From NCBI GenBank assembly GCA_963781305.1, contig CAWAFL010000001.1, positions 620,001-684,000 on the forward strand: a stretch of DNA of 64,000 nucleotides. The letters run 5' to 3'. This stretch comes from DASXMT01 sp963781305. GTDB taxonomy: Bacteria; Actinomycetota; Acidimicrobiia; Acidimicrobiales; RAAP-2. Positions 43,067 through 51,809 of the stretch are shown here, in pieces; positions within the stretch are counted from its first letter, which is position 1, and every line of letters starts with the position of its first letter. The translations under genes were made by a program, and so were the position numbers. The notes under the pieces were generated by a model. The model was given only the letters and a program-made list of their open reading frames with translations. It searched no databases and was not told the DNA's origin.

Positions 43067-44233
43067 TCACCGCAAAGGGTGAAAGAACGCCCGAATGCTG
43101 TCGGCCACCGCGCCGGGTTCCTCCCAGGAGGCAAAGTGGCCGCCCGAGGGCAGATCGACCCAGTGGCGGACGTCGTGGACGCGGTCGATCATCTCCCGAG
43201 GGGCTCGCCGCGGCGGAAAGCTCGGCTCGAACCTGGGCATGGCCACCCCGGTGGGCACCGGCAACCGTCGACCGGGCTCCATCGGCGGATCAGCCTTCAC
43301 CCGCTCGTAGTAGGCACGGAGCGACGAGGCGATGGTGCCGGTCACCCAATAGGTGGTGGCGCTGGTCAGGAACTCGTCTTTGCTGTACCGCTGCTCGAGG
43401 TCGCCGTGGCAGTCGCTCCACGACCGATGCTTCTCCACCAACCAGGAGGCCAGGCCGGCCGGTGAGTCGTTCAGGGCATGCCCGATGCTCTGGGGCTTGG
43501 TCCGGTGGAGCTGGGCGTAGGCTCCCTCCTCGGCCGCCCACTCGCGGGAATAGGCCGAAAAGGCCAGCTCGGCTTCGGACGGCGGCGGCGAGGGCGGCTC
43601 GAACGAGGCCAGGGGCATGAGCGCGGGATCATGGGTGTGCACACCCACCACCGAGTCGGGTTGGTCGAAGGCCATCCAGCCGTTGACGTAGGCCCCGAGC
43701 CCGGTGCCGTGGAGCCCGTAGCGGTCATGGCCCAGCCCCTCGGCCATCAGCCGGTGCAGGGCAGCCGCGGCCCGGTGGTAGCCGAACCCTCGGACGCCGG
43801 TCGACCCCGAGAACCCGAATCCGGGAAGCGACGGCACGACCACGTCGAAGGAGTCGAGCGGGTCCCCGCCGTGCGCACCGGGATCGGCCAGCAACGGGAC
43901 CAGCTTGGTCATCTCCAGATAGCCGCTGGGCCAGCCGTGGACCAGCACCAGCGGCAGAGGGCTCGGCCCGGTTCCCCGCTGATGGGCGAAATGGACGATC
44001 ACGCCGTCGACGGAGGCCCGGAACTGGGGCAGCCGGTTCAGGTGCTCCTGCTGCTCGAACCAGTCGAACGCGCTGTGCCAGTACTCCACCAGCTCGGCCA
44101 GGTAACCGGCGCTGGTGCCGTAATCCCAACCGGCGCCGTCGGGCTCCTCGGCCAGCCTGGTTCGGGCCAGACGGTGCGAGAGGTCGTCGATGACCGACGG
44201 CTCGACGTCAACTCGATAGGCAACGATCTCCAC
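43067..44233 (-). CDS. Epoxide-hydrolase-fold protein with an altered nucleophile site
   Basis: A 388-residue protein with the N-terminal EPHN cap (residues 1-90) and the alpha/beta fold. The oxyanion motif is VHGWPSGYLE (usual HGWPGS), and the catalytic His is in SGGHFASWEEP. At the nucleophile elbow the sequence is HGTGLGA; Gly178 stands where the catalytic Asp (HG-x-D-x-GA) should be, so normal epoxide opening is unlikely. It may bind a substrate, or use another residue. It is followed by the tandem repeat and alcohol dehydrogenase gene. Confidence 0.75.
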   Translation of the reverse strand: MEIVAYRVDVEPSVIDDLSHRLARTRLAEEPDGAGWDYGTSAGYLAELVEYWHSAFDWFEQQEHLNRLPQFRASVDGVIVHFAHQRGTGPSPLPLVLVHGWPSGYLEMTKLVPLLADPGAHGGDPLDSFDVVVPSLPGFGFSGSTGVRGFGYHRAAAALHRLMAEGLGHDRYGLHGTGLGAYVNGWMAFDQPDSVVGVHTHDPALMPLASFEPPSPPPSEAELAFSAYSREWAAEEGAYAQLHRTKPQSIGHALNDSPAGLASWLVEKHRSWSDCHGDLEQRYSKDEFLTSATTYWVTGTIASSLRAYYERVKADPPMEPGRRLPVPTGVAMPRFEPSFPPRRAPREMIDRVHDVRHWVDLPSGGHFASWEEPGAVADSIRAFFHPLR

Positions 44234-44330
44234 GGCCCCCCTTGTGGTTCGATACTCGGCACCAGTGTGCCGTGCCCCCGGTGGGGCCGGCTACGCGGTG
44301 GGTGATGTCCTCGGGCGGCGGGCCCCGAAC

Positions 44331-45452
44331 TCAGACCTCGAGCCCGGCGGCGATGACGTCGTCGTGATAGCGGGCCTCACCCAGGTCGAACTCCCAGTGC
44401 TTGGCCCGCCGGGTGTACAGCTGGACATCAGCCTCGACCATGAAGGCCACCCCGGCGTGCACCTCGTGGGCGCTGTGCACGATCCGCTGGATGGCACGGC
44501 TGGCGTACGACTTGGCCAGGGCGACCTCGCGTCGAGCAGGCAAGCCGGAGTCGATCCGCCACGCGGCCTGATGGCACAACAGCTCGGAGAGGTGGGTCCC
44601 GATGGCGATGTCGGTGCACAGGAACTGCACCGCCTGGAACTGGCCTATCGGCCGGCCGAACTGCTTCCGCTCCAGCGCGTAGTCCACCGAGAGCTCCAAG
44701 AGCCGCTTCCCGGCACCGACGATTTCGGCCACGCGCAAAACGGTGGCCCGATCCAGCGCCGGGCCGAGCAGCGACCAACCCCGGCCGGTCTCCCCCACGA
44801 CGGCCTCGGGTGGGACGGCGACCTGGTTGAAGGTGACCGAGAAGAGCGGGAGATCGCCGACGTTGGGCAGGGCGTCGATCTCCACGCCGTCGGCCTTCGG
44901 ATCGACGAGGAAGAGGGTGACCCCGTCGGGCGGGGCCTCCGTGCGGGTGACCACCAAGAGCGCTTGGGCCACATGGGCGAAGGGCACCAACAGCTTGGTC
45001 CCATCGATCTGGAAGCCAGTCGATGTGGCCCGGGCCGGCACGGTCACCGCGTCGGGCCCGAAGCCGGCGTCGGGCTCCATGAGGGCGGGCGCGACTATCG
45101 CCTCCCCGGCCACCATCGACGCCAGCAGATCTCGGTGGCGGCCGCTCTCGTCCCCGACCAGCGTCTCGCCGGCGATGACGGCGGAAGCCAGGTGCGGGCT
45201 GGGCACGAGCGCCCGGCCCAGCTCCTGGTAGATGACGCTCAGGTCCACCATCGTCCCACCGGCGCCCCCCAGGGCCTCGGGATAGGTGAGGCTCAACCAG
45301 TCCAGCCCGGCCATTTCCCGCCACAGGCCGGGGAGGTAGCCGAGGGGATCCCCTTCGAGCTGGCGGACCGTCGTCAACGGGCAGCGGGCCTCGAACAGCT
45401 GGCGGGCAATCCGACCCAGCTCCTCGTTGTTGTCGTCACGCGTGGTGTCCAT
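44331..45452 (-). CDS. Acyl-CoA dehydrogenase, small-type subunit of a heteromeric pair
   Basis: A 373-residue acyl-CoA dehydrogenase-fold protein (PEALGGAGGTMVDLSVIYQELG, YALERKQFGRPIGQFQAVQ, HAGVAFMVEADVQLYTRRAK). It lacks a Y-x-G-T active-site loop at its C-terminus. It follows the larger partner by 22 bp, giving a second pair like that at 13740-15966. The substrate is a CoA ester of unknown acid. The pair order is reversed relative to the first pair. Confidence 0.86.
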   Translation of the reverse strand: MDTTRDDNNEELGRIARQLFEARCPLTTVRQLEGDPLGYLPGLWREMAGLDWLSLTYPEALGGAGGTMVDLSVIYQELGRALVPSPHLASAVIAGETLVGDESGRHRDLLASMVAGEAIVAPALMEPDAGFGPDAVTVPARATSTGFQIDGTKLLVPFAHVAQALLVVTRTEAPPDGVTLFLVDPKADGVEIDALPNVGDLPLFSVTFNQVAVPPEAVVGETGRGWSLLGPALDRATVLRVAEIVGAGKRLLELSVDYALERKQFGRPIGQFQAVQFLCTDIAIGTHLSELLCHQAAWRIDSGLPARREVALAKSYASRAIQRIVHSAHEVHAGVAFMVEADVQLYTRRAKHWEFDLGEARYHDDVIAAGLEV

Positions 45453-45474
45453 GGCTACGCCGTCCCCCGGGCCC

Positions 45475-46644
45475 TCATCTGGGCAGGCCCAACCCGCGGG
45501 TGGCCAGCACCATCCGCTTGACCTGCGACGTGCCCCCGGCGTGGTTGGCGTACGACCACCGGTACCAGGCCTCGGCCCCGCCGTCGAAGGGTGCCCACCG
45601 GCTCTCCTGCCGGAGCTGGGCCAGCGGGCCGACGATGCGGCTGATGATCTGGGCGAACAGCGGCTTGTTCTCCTTGGACACGACCACGCCGAGGGCACCC
45701 CCGAAGCGAGGAGGGCGGCCATGGGTGGCATTGCTCAGCGATTCATAGGTGAGGAGGCGCTCGGTTTCGACCATCAGCTCGAGCTCGGCCAGCTGGCCGC
45801 GCACGATGGGGTCCTTGATCAACAGCACCCCGCCCCGGGTGGTGGTCTTGCAGTACGCGATCACCTCGTTCAGCATGAGGCGCATCTCGGCGTGACGTGC
45901 TCCCACGCCGCCGCCCGCGTAGAAGGCGTTCATGATGTAGCTCCAGCCCTTGCCCTCTTCCCCGATCAACATGTCTCCGGGCACCCGCACGCCGTCGAAG
46001 AACGTGTGGTTCTGCCGCCCACCGGCGATGTTGTAGAGCGGCGACAGGGAGACGCCGGGCGCCGTCAGGTCGAGGCAGAACACGCTGATCCCATGGTGGG
46101 GCGGCGCCTCGGGATCGGTCCGAGCGGCCAGGAACATCACGTCGGCGTGATGCCCCCATGTCGTGTACGTCTTCTGTCCCGTGACGACCCAATCGTCCCC
46201 GTCGCGCACCGCCCGGGTCGAGAGGGAGGCCAGGTCCGACCCGGAGTCGGGCTCGGTCAGGCCCTCGGCCCAGAAGCGGTCGAAGGCGGCGATCCCGGGG
46301 AGGAAGCGCTTCTTTTGCTCTTCGGACCCACCGACCAGGAGGGATCCGGCGGCCAGTCCCCATCCGATCACGTTCACCAGGGGGGCATCACGGGCGGTGA
46401 ACTCCTCGGCCAGGATCAACCGTTCGGTCGCCGTCCGGCCCAGACCGCCGTACTCGACCGGCCAGGTCAGACCGATCCAGCCGCGCGCTCCCACCTTCTT
46501 GGTGAACTCGAAGGCGAACCTCCACAGGTCGGCATCCTCGTTGAACTCATGGTTGAACGCCATGTCCGGTGGGAGCTCGGCATCCAGGAAGGCCTGCACC
46601 TCCTTGCGGAAGGCATCCTCGTCGGCGGTGAAGGCAAAGTCCAC
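45475..46644 (-). CDS. Acyl-CoA dehydrogenase, large-type subunit of a heteromeric pair
   Basis: A 389-residue dehydrogenase with LTEPDSGSDLASLSTRAV, VVTGQKTYTTWGHH and SYANHAGGTSQVKRMVL. The loop that normally reads Y-E-G-T has Ala and Gly (HAGGT), as in the first pair's large subunit, so the usual MCAD-type catalytic Glu is absent. In known alpha2beta2 dehydrogenases one subunit provides an alternative base. It is divergent from the TesB-like gene across a region containing the second palindromic site. Confidence 0.88.
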   Translation of the reverse strand: MDFAFTADEDAFRKEVQAFLDAELPPDMAFNHEFNEDADLWRFAFEFTKKVGARGWIGLTWPVEYGGLGRTATERLILAEEFTARDAPLVNVIGWGLAAGSLLVGGSEEQKKRFLPGIAAFDRFWAEGLTEPDSGSDLASLSTRAVRDGDDWVVTGQKTYTTWGHHADVMFLAARTDPEAPPHHGISVFCLDLTAPGVSLSPLYNIAGGRQNHTFFDGVRVPGDMLIGEEGKGWSYIMNAFYAGGGVGARHAEMRLMLNEVIAYCKTTTRGGVLLIKDPIVRGQLAELELMVETERLLTYESLSNATHGRPPRFGGALGVVVSKENKPLFAQIISRIVGPLAQLRQESRWAPFDGGAEAWYRWSYANHAGGTSQVKRMVLATRGLGLPR

Positions 46645-46824
46645 GGCGTAAACCCCCTACCGGGCCGAACCGGGGTCGGACACTCCTCGAGCTCCCAGCA
46701 TCGTCATCCTCGTGCTCCCCCATCAGTACGGCCCCAGGCCCGGACACCGACCAGCCTGGTCCATCATGACCGAGATCGAGTGGTCCGTTGCCGCTGTTTC
46801 TACCATCGGGCCCGCCCGCCGTCA

Positions 46825-46840
46825 ACCAATCGTTTGGTAT
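46825..46840. promoter_or_regulatory. 16-bp palindrome-like operator (copy 2)
   Basis: ACCAATCGTTTGGTAT is identical to positions 38753-38768, with the ACCAA/TTGGT inverted arms. It lies in the divergent promoter of the ACAD and TesB-like genes. The same regulator probably acts at both. Confidence 0.6.
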
Positions 46841-46899
46841 TGAGGATTCCCCTCCGGAGGTGACACACTGGCCCCCGGACCACTGGAAAAGGGGGGCGC

Positions 46900-47760
46900 A
46901 TGGCGCGAGGCGCGGATCTGGCATCGGCTTTGGACTTCGAGCAGATCGAACCGGGACGGTGCCGATTCTCCAACGCGGGAGTGGGCGAGCGCGGCGTCGT
47001 CTTCGGCGGCCAGCTGCTGGCCCAGATGATCGTGGCCGCCGCCACCGTCGTCGACCCCGGCACCAAGTCGGTCAAGTCGGCCCACGGACTGTTCGCCCGT
47101 CCCGTCCTGGTGGACGAGGACATGGACGTCACCGTGGAGATGCTCCACGACGGGCGGGCGTTCTCGATGGTGACGGCCACCTCGTGGCAACGCGACCGCC
47201 CCTGTGCACGGGCACAGATCGTCTTGGACGTAGGCGAGGACGACCTGATCAGGCACGGACCCGACGCGCCGGACGTCGACGGACCCGATGTTGCCCTCCC
47301 CTGGGGCGAGCCGGTCGAGGGCCGGGAAATACGCACCGTGGATGGCGTGGACATCCTCGACGCCGACTCCACCGGTCCCCCCCTGGTGCACGCGTGGGTG
47401 AGGACGTCGGGCCCCCCCGACGATCTGGTCGTCAACCAGGCCCTCCTCGCCCACGCCACCGCCTCCCTCCTCATCGGCACGGCCATGCGGCCCCATGCCG
47501 GCGTCGGCCAATCGGTCGCCCATCTCGATATCTCAACCGGTATCGTCGGGCACACCATCAGCTTCCACGAGAACATCGCCCCCGACCAATGGATGCTCTT
47601 GGTCAACGAGAGCCCCTTCGCCGGGCGGGGCCGGGCCTTTGGCCGAGGCCAGGTCTTCACCCAGTCCGGCCAGCTGGTTGCGTCGTTCTCCCAGGAGGCC
47701 ATGATCCGCCACTTCCCCGCCGGGCAGAGCGCGACGGGCCGGGAGTCCACTGTCTTGTGA
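46900..47760 (+). CDS. TesB-like (4HBT_3) acyl-CoA thioesterase-like protein
   Basis: A 286-residue relative of the protein at 31825, with VFGGQLLAQMIVAAA, STGIVGHTISFHENIAPDQW and the closing SFSQEAMIRHF. The TesB triad Asp is Gly and the Thr is Pro, only Gln remaining, so it may bind acyl-CoA or use a different mechanism. GGAAAAGGGG precedes the start. It leads an operon with FAH, oxidoreductase and SnoaL genes. Confidence 0.74.
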   Translation: MARGADLASALDFEQIEPGRCRFSNAGVGERGVVFGGQLLAQMIVAAATVVDPGTKSVKSAHGLFARPVLVDEDMDVTVEMLHDGRAFSMVTATSWQRDRPCARAQIVLDVGEDDLIRHGPDAPDVDGPDVALPWGEPVEGREIRTVDGVDILDADSTGPPLVHAWVRTSGPPDDLVVNQALLAHATASLLIGTAMRPHAGVGQSVAHLDISTGIVGHTISFHENIAPDQWMLLVNESPFAGRGRAFGRGQVFTQSGQLVASFSQEAMIRHFPAGQSATGRESTVL

Positions 47761-47794
47761 GTCCCACCGATCACCACCGATAGGAGAAGCGGAC

Positions 47795-48631
47795 ATGCGA
47801 TTTGCCAACGTCGAAGGACGAATGCAGTTGGTGGTGGGCGACGGCACCATCGACGTCGCCGACTCCTCGGGTGACAGGCTCCCGAGCGATCCCCAGGCCT
47901 GTCTCGACGCTTGGGACGACCTGATGGTGTGGGCCCGTGGGGCGTCCGGTTCCGATCGCACCGCTCGGACGGGCACGCTCCTTGCTCCCGTCCCCCGGCC
48001 CCGGCAGTCGGTGGGTATCGCCCTCAACTACCAGACCCACGTGGGGGAATCGGACTTCTCCGCCCCCGCCGAGCCGTCCGCATTCACCAAGTTCCCCAGC
48101 TGCATCGCCGGTCCGGGATCGGACATCCCCATCGTCGGCGCCACCGTTGACTGGGAGGTGGAGCTGGTGGCCGTGATCGGGCGGCGCGCCCACCATGTCC
48201 CCGAAGGCCAGGGGTGGGACCACGTCGCCGGGCTCACCGTGGGACAGGACATATCCGAGCGCACCGTGCAGATGCGACCGCCGGTGCCGCAGTTCTCGCT
48301 CGGGAAGTCGTTCCCCGCCTTCGGTCCGATCGGCCCAGAGCTGGTCACCGTGGACGAGTTCGACGACCCCGACGACCTCGAGATCGGGTGCACGGTCAAC
48401 GGTCGCCAGATGCAGCTGGCTCGCACTTCAGAGCTCATCTTCTCCGTCCCCGAGCTGGTGAGCAGGTTGTCCGCCATCATCATCCTGTTTCCCGGGGATG
48501 TGATCTTCACCGGCACCCCCGCCGGCGTGGGTCACGCCCGCACACCTCCCGAGTACCTCCACCCCGGAGACCGGCTCGACAGCACCATCGAGGGCATCGG
48601 GACCCTCCACAACAACTGCGTGGCGCCCTGA
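47795..48631 (+). CDS. Fumarylacetoacetate hydrolase family protein
   Basis: A 278-residue FAH-family protein. The core has VDWEVELVAVIGRRA (two metal-binding Glu residues), GIALNYQTHVGES and FTGTPAGVGHARTPPEYLHPGD. Such enzymes hydrolyse C-C bonds in 1,3-diketones, or act as hydratases or isomerases in meta-cleavage of aromatics. It could cleave a ring-opened diketo intermediate. GATAGGAGAAGCGG gives a strong ribosome site. Confidence 0.86.
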   Translation: MRFANVEGRMQLVVGDGTIDVADSSGDRLPSDPQACLDAWDDLMVWARGASGSDRTARTGTLLAPVPRPRQSVGIALNYQTHVGESDFSAPAEPSAFTKFPSCIAGPGSDIPIVGATVDWEVELVAVIGRRAHHVPEGQGWDHVAGLTVGQDISERTVQMRPPVPQFSLGKSFPAFGPIGPELVTVDEFDDPDDLEIGCTVNGRQMQLARTSELIFSVPELVSRLSAIIILFPGDVIFTGTPAGVGHARTPPEYLHPGDRLDSTIEGIGTLHNNCVAP

Positions 48632-48683
48632 CCATGGGACCACTACCATCCGGCTCTCCCGACTCCTTTCCCCTGGAGGATGC

Positions 48684-49622
48684 ATGCTCGCCCTGGTAGC
48701 CGCACCGGACAACCCGACCGGCCTGGAGCGGAAAACGGTGAGCGAGCCGAACCCTGCGTCCTTCGAAGCGGTGGTGGGCGTTCATGCCTTCTCGTTGAAT
48801 CGCGGTGAGGTCGGGCACATCCGCACCCTCCCCGCCGGCACGGTGATGGGATGGGACGTGGCCGGGACGGTGGTGCAGGCGGCGGCCGACGGTTCGGGGC
48901 CGGCGGTTGGCAGCCGGGTGTTCGGGTACGCCGAGAACCGGGGGGCGTGGGCCGAGCGGGCCGCAGTCCCCACGGCCACACTGGCGCTGCTGCCCGACGG
49001 TGTCGGCTTCGCCGAGGGCTCCACCCTGGGCGTGGCCGGGATGACCGCGCTGTACGCGCTCCGCTTGGGCGGATCTCTGCTGGGGCGGACGGTGATCGTC
49101 ACCGGCGCAGCCGGTGGGGTCGGTCGACTGGCCATACAGCTGGCGGCCGCGTCCGGCGCCGACGTGATCGCCATCGTGGGAGCCGACAAGTCGCGCGTCG
49201 CCGCCGTCACCCAGCTCGACCTCCCCCGGATCCGCATCGAGCACGGCTTGGCCGCGACCGGAGTGCCGGCCCACCTCATCCTGGAATCGGTGGGCGGCTC
49301 CTCGCTGTCGGCCGCCTTCGCCCGGGTGGCCCGGGGCGGCGTCATCGTCACCTATGGACGTTCCTCAGGCGATCCCGGTGCGGTGCCACCGGACTGGTTC
49401 TTCGCAAACGCCACGCTACAGGGGCTCAGCTTCTCCCACCATCAGCAGGTGGACCCCACGTCGCCCACCGGGCTCGACATCCTCGGCCGTCTGGTGGCCG
49501 AATGCCGACTCGACACCGGCATCAGCCTCCGACGAAGCTGGGATGAGGCCGACTCGGCCATCGACGCATTACGGGACCGGCAGGTACAGGGAAAAGCGGT
49601 CCTCCACGTCGTGGACGGATGA
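48684..49622 (+). CDS. Zinc-independent quinone oxidoreductase-like MDR protein
   Basis: A 312-residue MDR-family protein without the zinc ligands. The NADPH site is VTGAAGGVGRLAIQLAAASG (typical AxxGxxG), with LNRGEVGHI and GMTALYALRLGG as family blocks. It reduces quinones or alpha,beta-unsaturated ketones. The ATG has GGAGGATGC upstream, and the next gene follows 15 bp later. Confidence 0.86.
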   Translation: MLALVAAPDNPTGLERKTVSEPNPASFEAVVGVHAFSLNRGEVGHIRTLPAGTVMGWDVAGTVVQAAADGSGPAVGSRVFGYAENRGAWAERAAVPTATLALLPDGVGFAEGSTLGVAGMTALYALRLGGSLLGRTVIVTGAAGGVGRLAIQLAAASGADVIAIVGADKSRVAAVTQLDLPRIRIEHGLAATGVPAHLILESVGGSSLSAAFARVARGGVIVTYGRSSGDPGAVPPDWFFANATLQGLSFSHHQQVDPTSPTGLDILGRLVAECRLDTGISLRRSWDEADSAIDALRDRQVQGKAVLHVVDG

Positions 49623-49637
49623 ACGAGGGGACAGACG

Positions 49638-50120
49638 GTGACAGAGATGCAGACGACCGAGAACCAGACGGCGCTGGCCGAGCGGTTGCAACGGCTGGAG
49701 GACCTCGAGGAGATCCGCCAACTGTTCATCGACTACGGGCACTACCTGGACAGCGGGAACTTCGCCGCCTACGGGGAGCTGTTTGCCGATGAGGGCGAGG
49801 TGCTCCTGGGCGCCATCGGCCGGGCCAAGGGACCGACCGCCATCGAAGCGCTCATGCGCCAGACGATGGAGGGAGCTCGGGGGTCGAGCTTCCACATCGT
49901 GTCCAATCCCATCATCGAGCTGGACGGCGACCAGGCCACCACTGAAGTCATGTGGACGGTGGTCGCACGCGACGGGAAGGACCGTGCTTCGGTGACCATG
50001 CTCGGTCGCCATCGCGACCGGCTGACCCGAGAGCGCGGCCGGTGGCGGTTCCTCCGTCGGGAGGGATTCATCGACGTCCCCAGTCGCTATCGCACTGGCG
50101 AGGCCCCGACAGCGGACTGA
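49638..50120 (+). CDS. SnoaL / NTF2-like protein
   Basis: A 160-residue alpha+beta barrel protein. The pattern LEDLEEIRQLFIDYGHYLD and FAAYGELFADEG is typical of the SnoaL-like 4 family (steroid isomerase and dehydratase relatives), and the rest is beta sheet (FHIVSNPIIELDG). The GTG start has GAGGGG eight bases upstream. It ends an operon of TesB, FAH, MDR and this gene. It may act as a cyclase or dehydratase; the reaction is unknown. Confidence 0.76.
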   Translation: MTEMQTTENQTALAERLQRLEDLEEIRQLFIDYGHYLDSGNFAAYGELFADEGEVLLGAIGRAKGPTAIEALMRQTMEGARGSSFHIVSNPIIELDGDQATTEVMWTVVARDGKDRASVTMLGRHRDRLTRERGRWRFLRREGFIDVPSRYRTGEAPTAD

Positions 50121-50154
50121 CTCCGCCCGCCCGCTGTCGGACGCAGCAATCCGG

Positions 50155-50841
50155 TCAGTCGGCGGGCGCGCTTTGAAAGTGCGGGCCCCCGAGGCCCCGC
50201 ACGATGAACTGGGCGTACCATTCGGCCACGTTGTCCTTGGAGAGCCTGCCCTTGGGCTGATGCCACTCCTGGGTGCTGTTGAGCAGCTCGAAGACAGTGA
50301 TGGTGGCCAGGGAGACATCGACCGTGGGGTCGAAGGCGCCCTCTTTGACCCCCTGGACGAGGATTCCCTTGACGAAGTCGCTGAAGGTATCCCGCCGCTC
50401 GATCACCGTCTTCAGGCGCTTGGCGCTCAGCCGGGTGAACGAGCGCTCGGCCACGCGGTAGCCCTGCTGCTCTTTCAGGGTCAACGAGATCCATCGCTTG
50501 ATGAACCCGGTCAGGCGGATGGGTGCGGTGGCCGAAGCCATCGCCTCGTCCTCTTCCAAGGTGGCCATATAGAGGTTCTGGGCCCGATTGACGATCTCGA
50601 AGAGGAGATCCTCTTTGGTCTTGATGTAGTAGTAGATGCTTCCCTTGAGGATGCCGACCTCGGACGCGATCTCCTGAAGGCTGGTTCCCTCGTACCCGTT
50701 CTTGAGGAACGTCGTGGACGCCACCTCGATGATCTCCTCCCAGCGGGCCTCGCTGTCCATCGGCTTGGAGCGCCGGGCATTGGGCCTCGGTTTGGCCGGG
50801 CCGACGCCACTGGGCGATTGCGAACCTTGACTACTTGCCAC
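50155..50841 (-). CDS. TetR/AcrR family regulator (KstR2-like)
   Basis: A 228-residue regulator with a basic tail (residues 1-30). The HTH is GTSLQEIASEVGILKGSIYY, followed by YIKTKEDLL. The C-terminal domain (FTRLSAKRLKTVIERRDTFSD) is like the KstR2/TetR_C_33 group that senses CoA esters in steroid catabolism. GTG start with AAAGGA upstream. It is convergent with the SnoaL gene. It is the best candidate in this window for binding the shared motifs, but this is inferred. Confidence 0.83.
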   Translation of the reverse strand: MASSQGSQSPSGVGPAKPRPNARRSKPMDSEARWEEIIEVASTTFLKNGYEGTSLQEIASEVGILKGSIYYYIKTKEDLLFEIVNRAQNLYMATLEEDEAMASATAPIRLTGFIKRWISLTLKEQQGYRVAERSFTRLSAKRLKTVIERRDTFSDFVKGILVQGVKEGAFDPTVDVSLATITVFELLNSTQEWHQPKGRLSKDNVAEWYAQFIVRGLGGPHFQSAPAD

Positions 50842-50973
50842 GGGAATCCTTTAGTTGCGTATGTCGATGCTGGGCATGATCGGCGCCGACGGCGCGATCG
50901 GTACGGAGCCGGATATGCCGGGTTGAGCTTACCGACAGGGGCGGAGGTCCTAGGGGATCTGGTCTCACGGGAT

Positions 50974-51777
50974 CTAGTGGAACGTCTCGCCGGCGTTGGT
51001 ATCGATGGCCTGGCCGGTCATGGCGGCCGACAGGTCGGAGGCCAGGAACATCACGGCCCGGGCGCACTCCTCGTCGGTGGCCAATTTGGGCAGTGAGACG
51101 TCGTTCACCATCACTCCCACCTGCTCGTCGAACGACGTGCCTCGCTGCTCGGCCAGGTGCCCGATGTAGGTATGCAGCGCCGGCCCCCACATCCGGCCGG
51201 GCACCACAGTGTTGACCCGTATGTCGTAGGGACCGAGCTCACGGGCCAGGACGTGCGAGGCGGTGAGCAGGGCGGCCTTGGACGAGGCATAGGCCCCCCG
51301 ACCGGCCCGCACCCGGCGGACGATCTGCGAACCCACGAACACGACCGTCCCGCCGTGCCGGCGCCTGAGGGCGGGTATGGCCGCCTTCACCAACCGCAGC
51401 GAGCCGAAGAAATTGACGTCGAAGGCGGGCAGCCACGAGTCGACGTCGGCCTCTTCCAGGGTGACGTTGTAGGAGCCGGTGGCAAAGGCATTGGCCACCA
51501 CGCTGTCCACGCCGCCGAACCGGTCCTCGGTGGCGGCCATGAGGGAACGGCACTCCTCGTCGGCGGTGACGTCGCAGCGGGACACACTCAGGCGGTCGGC
51601 GCCGTAGCGCTGTCCCAACTCGGCAGCCAGCTCCTCCAGGTAGTCCTGGGAGCGGGCACTGAGCATGACCGAGGCGCCGGCGGCGGCGGCGTGCTCGGCG
51701 ATATGGCGCCCGAGACCGGGACCGACACCGCTGACCACGACGACCTTTCCCGCCAGAAGGGAGCTGCGCTCGATCAC
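50974..51777 (-). CDS. SDR family oxidoreductase
   Basis: A 267-residue SDR beginning at GTG behind GAGGTGAAGCG. The cofactor site is SGVGPGLG (instead of TGxxxGIG), and the active site YASSK follows FVGSQIV. C-terminal NAGETFH. It probably uses NAD; the substrate is unknown. It starts 32 bp after the CoA ligase gene on the same strand and so probably shares its operon. Confidence 0.84.
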   Translation of the reverse strand: MIERSSLLAGKVVVVSGVGPGLGRHIAEHAAAAGASVMLSARSQDYLEELAAELGQRYGADRLSVSRCDVTADEECRSLMAATEDRFGGVDSVVANAFATGSYNVTLEEADVDSWLPAFDVNFFGSLRLVKAAIPALRRRHGGTVVFVGSQIVRRVRAGRGAYASSKAALLTASHVLARELGPYDIRVNTVVPGRMWGPALHTYIGHLAEQRGTSFDEQVGVMVNDVSLPKLATDEECARAVMFLASDLSAAMTGQAIDTNAGETFH

Positions 51778-51809
51778 CGCTTCACCTCGTCGCTGGGCCA
51801 CGCCCGCGC

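Noticed and set aside
50129..50168. CGCCCGCC...GGCGGGCG inverted repeat near the SnoaL/TetR junction as a terminator
   Set aside because: The arms are short, the loop is long and one arm lies in the TetR coding sequence, so it could easily be chance in GC-rich DNA.
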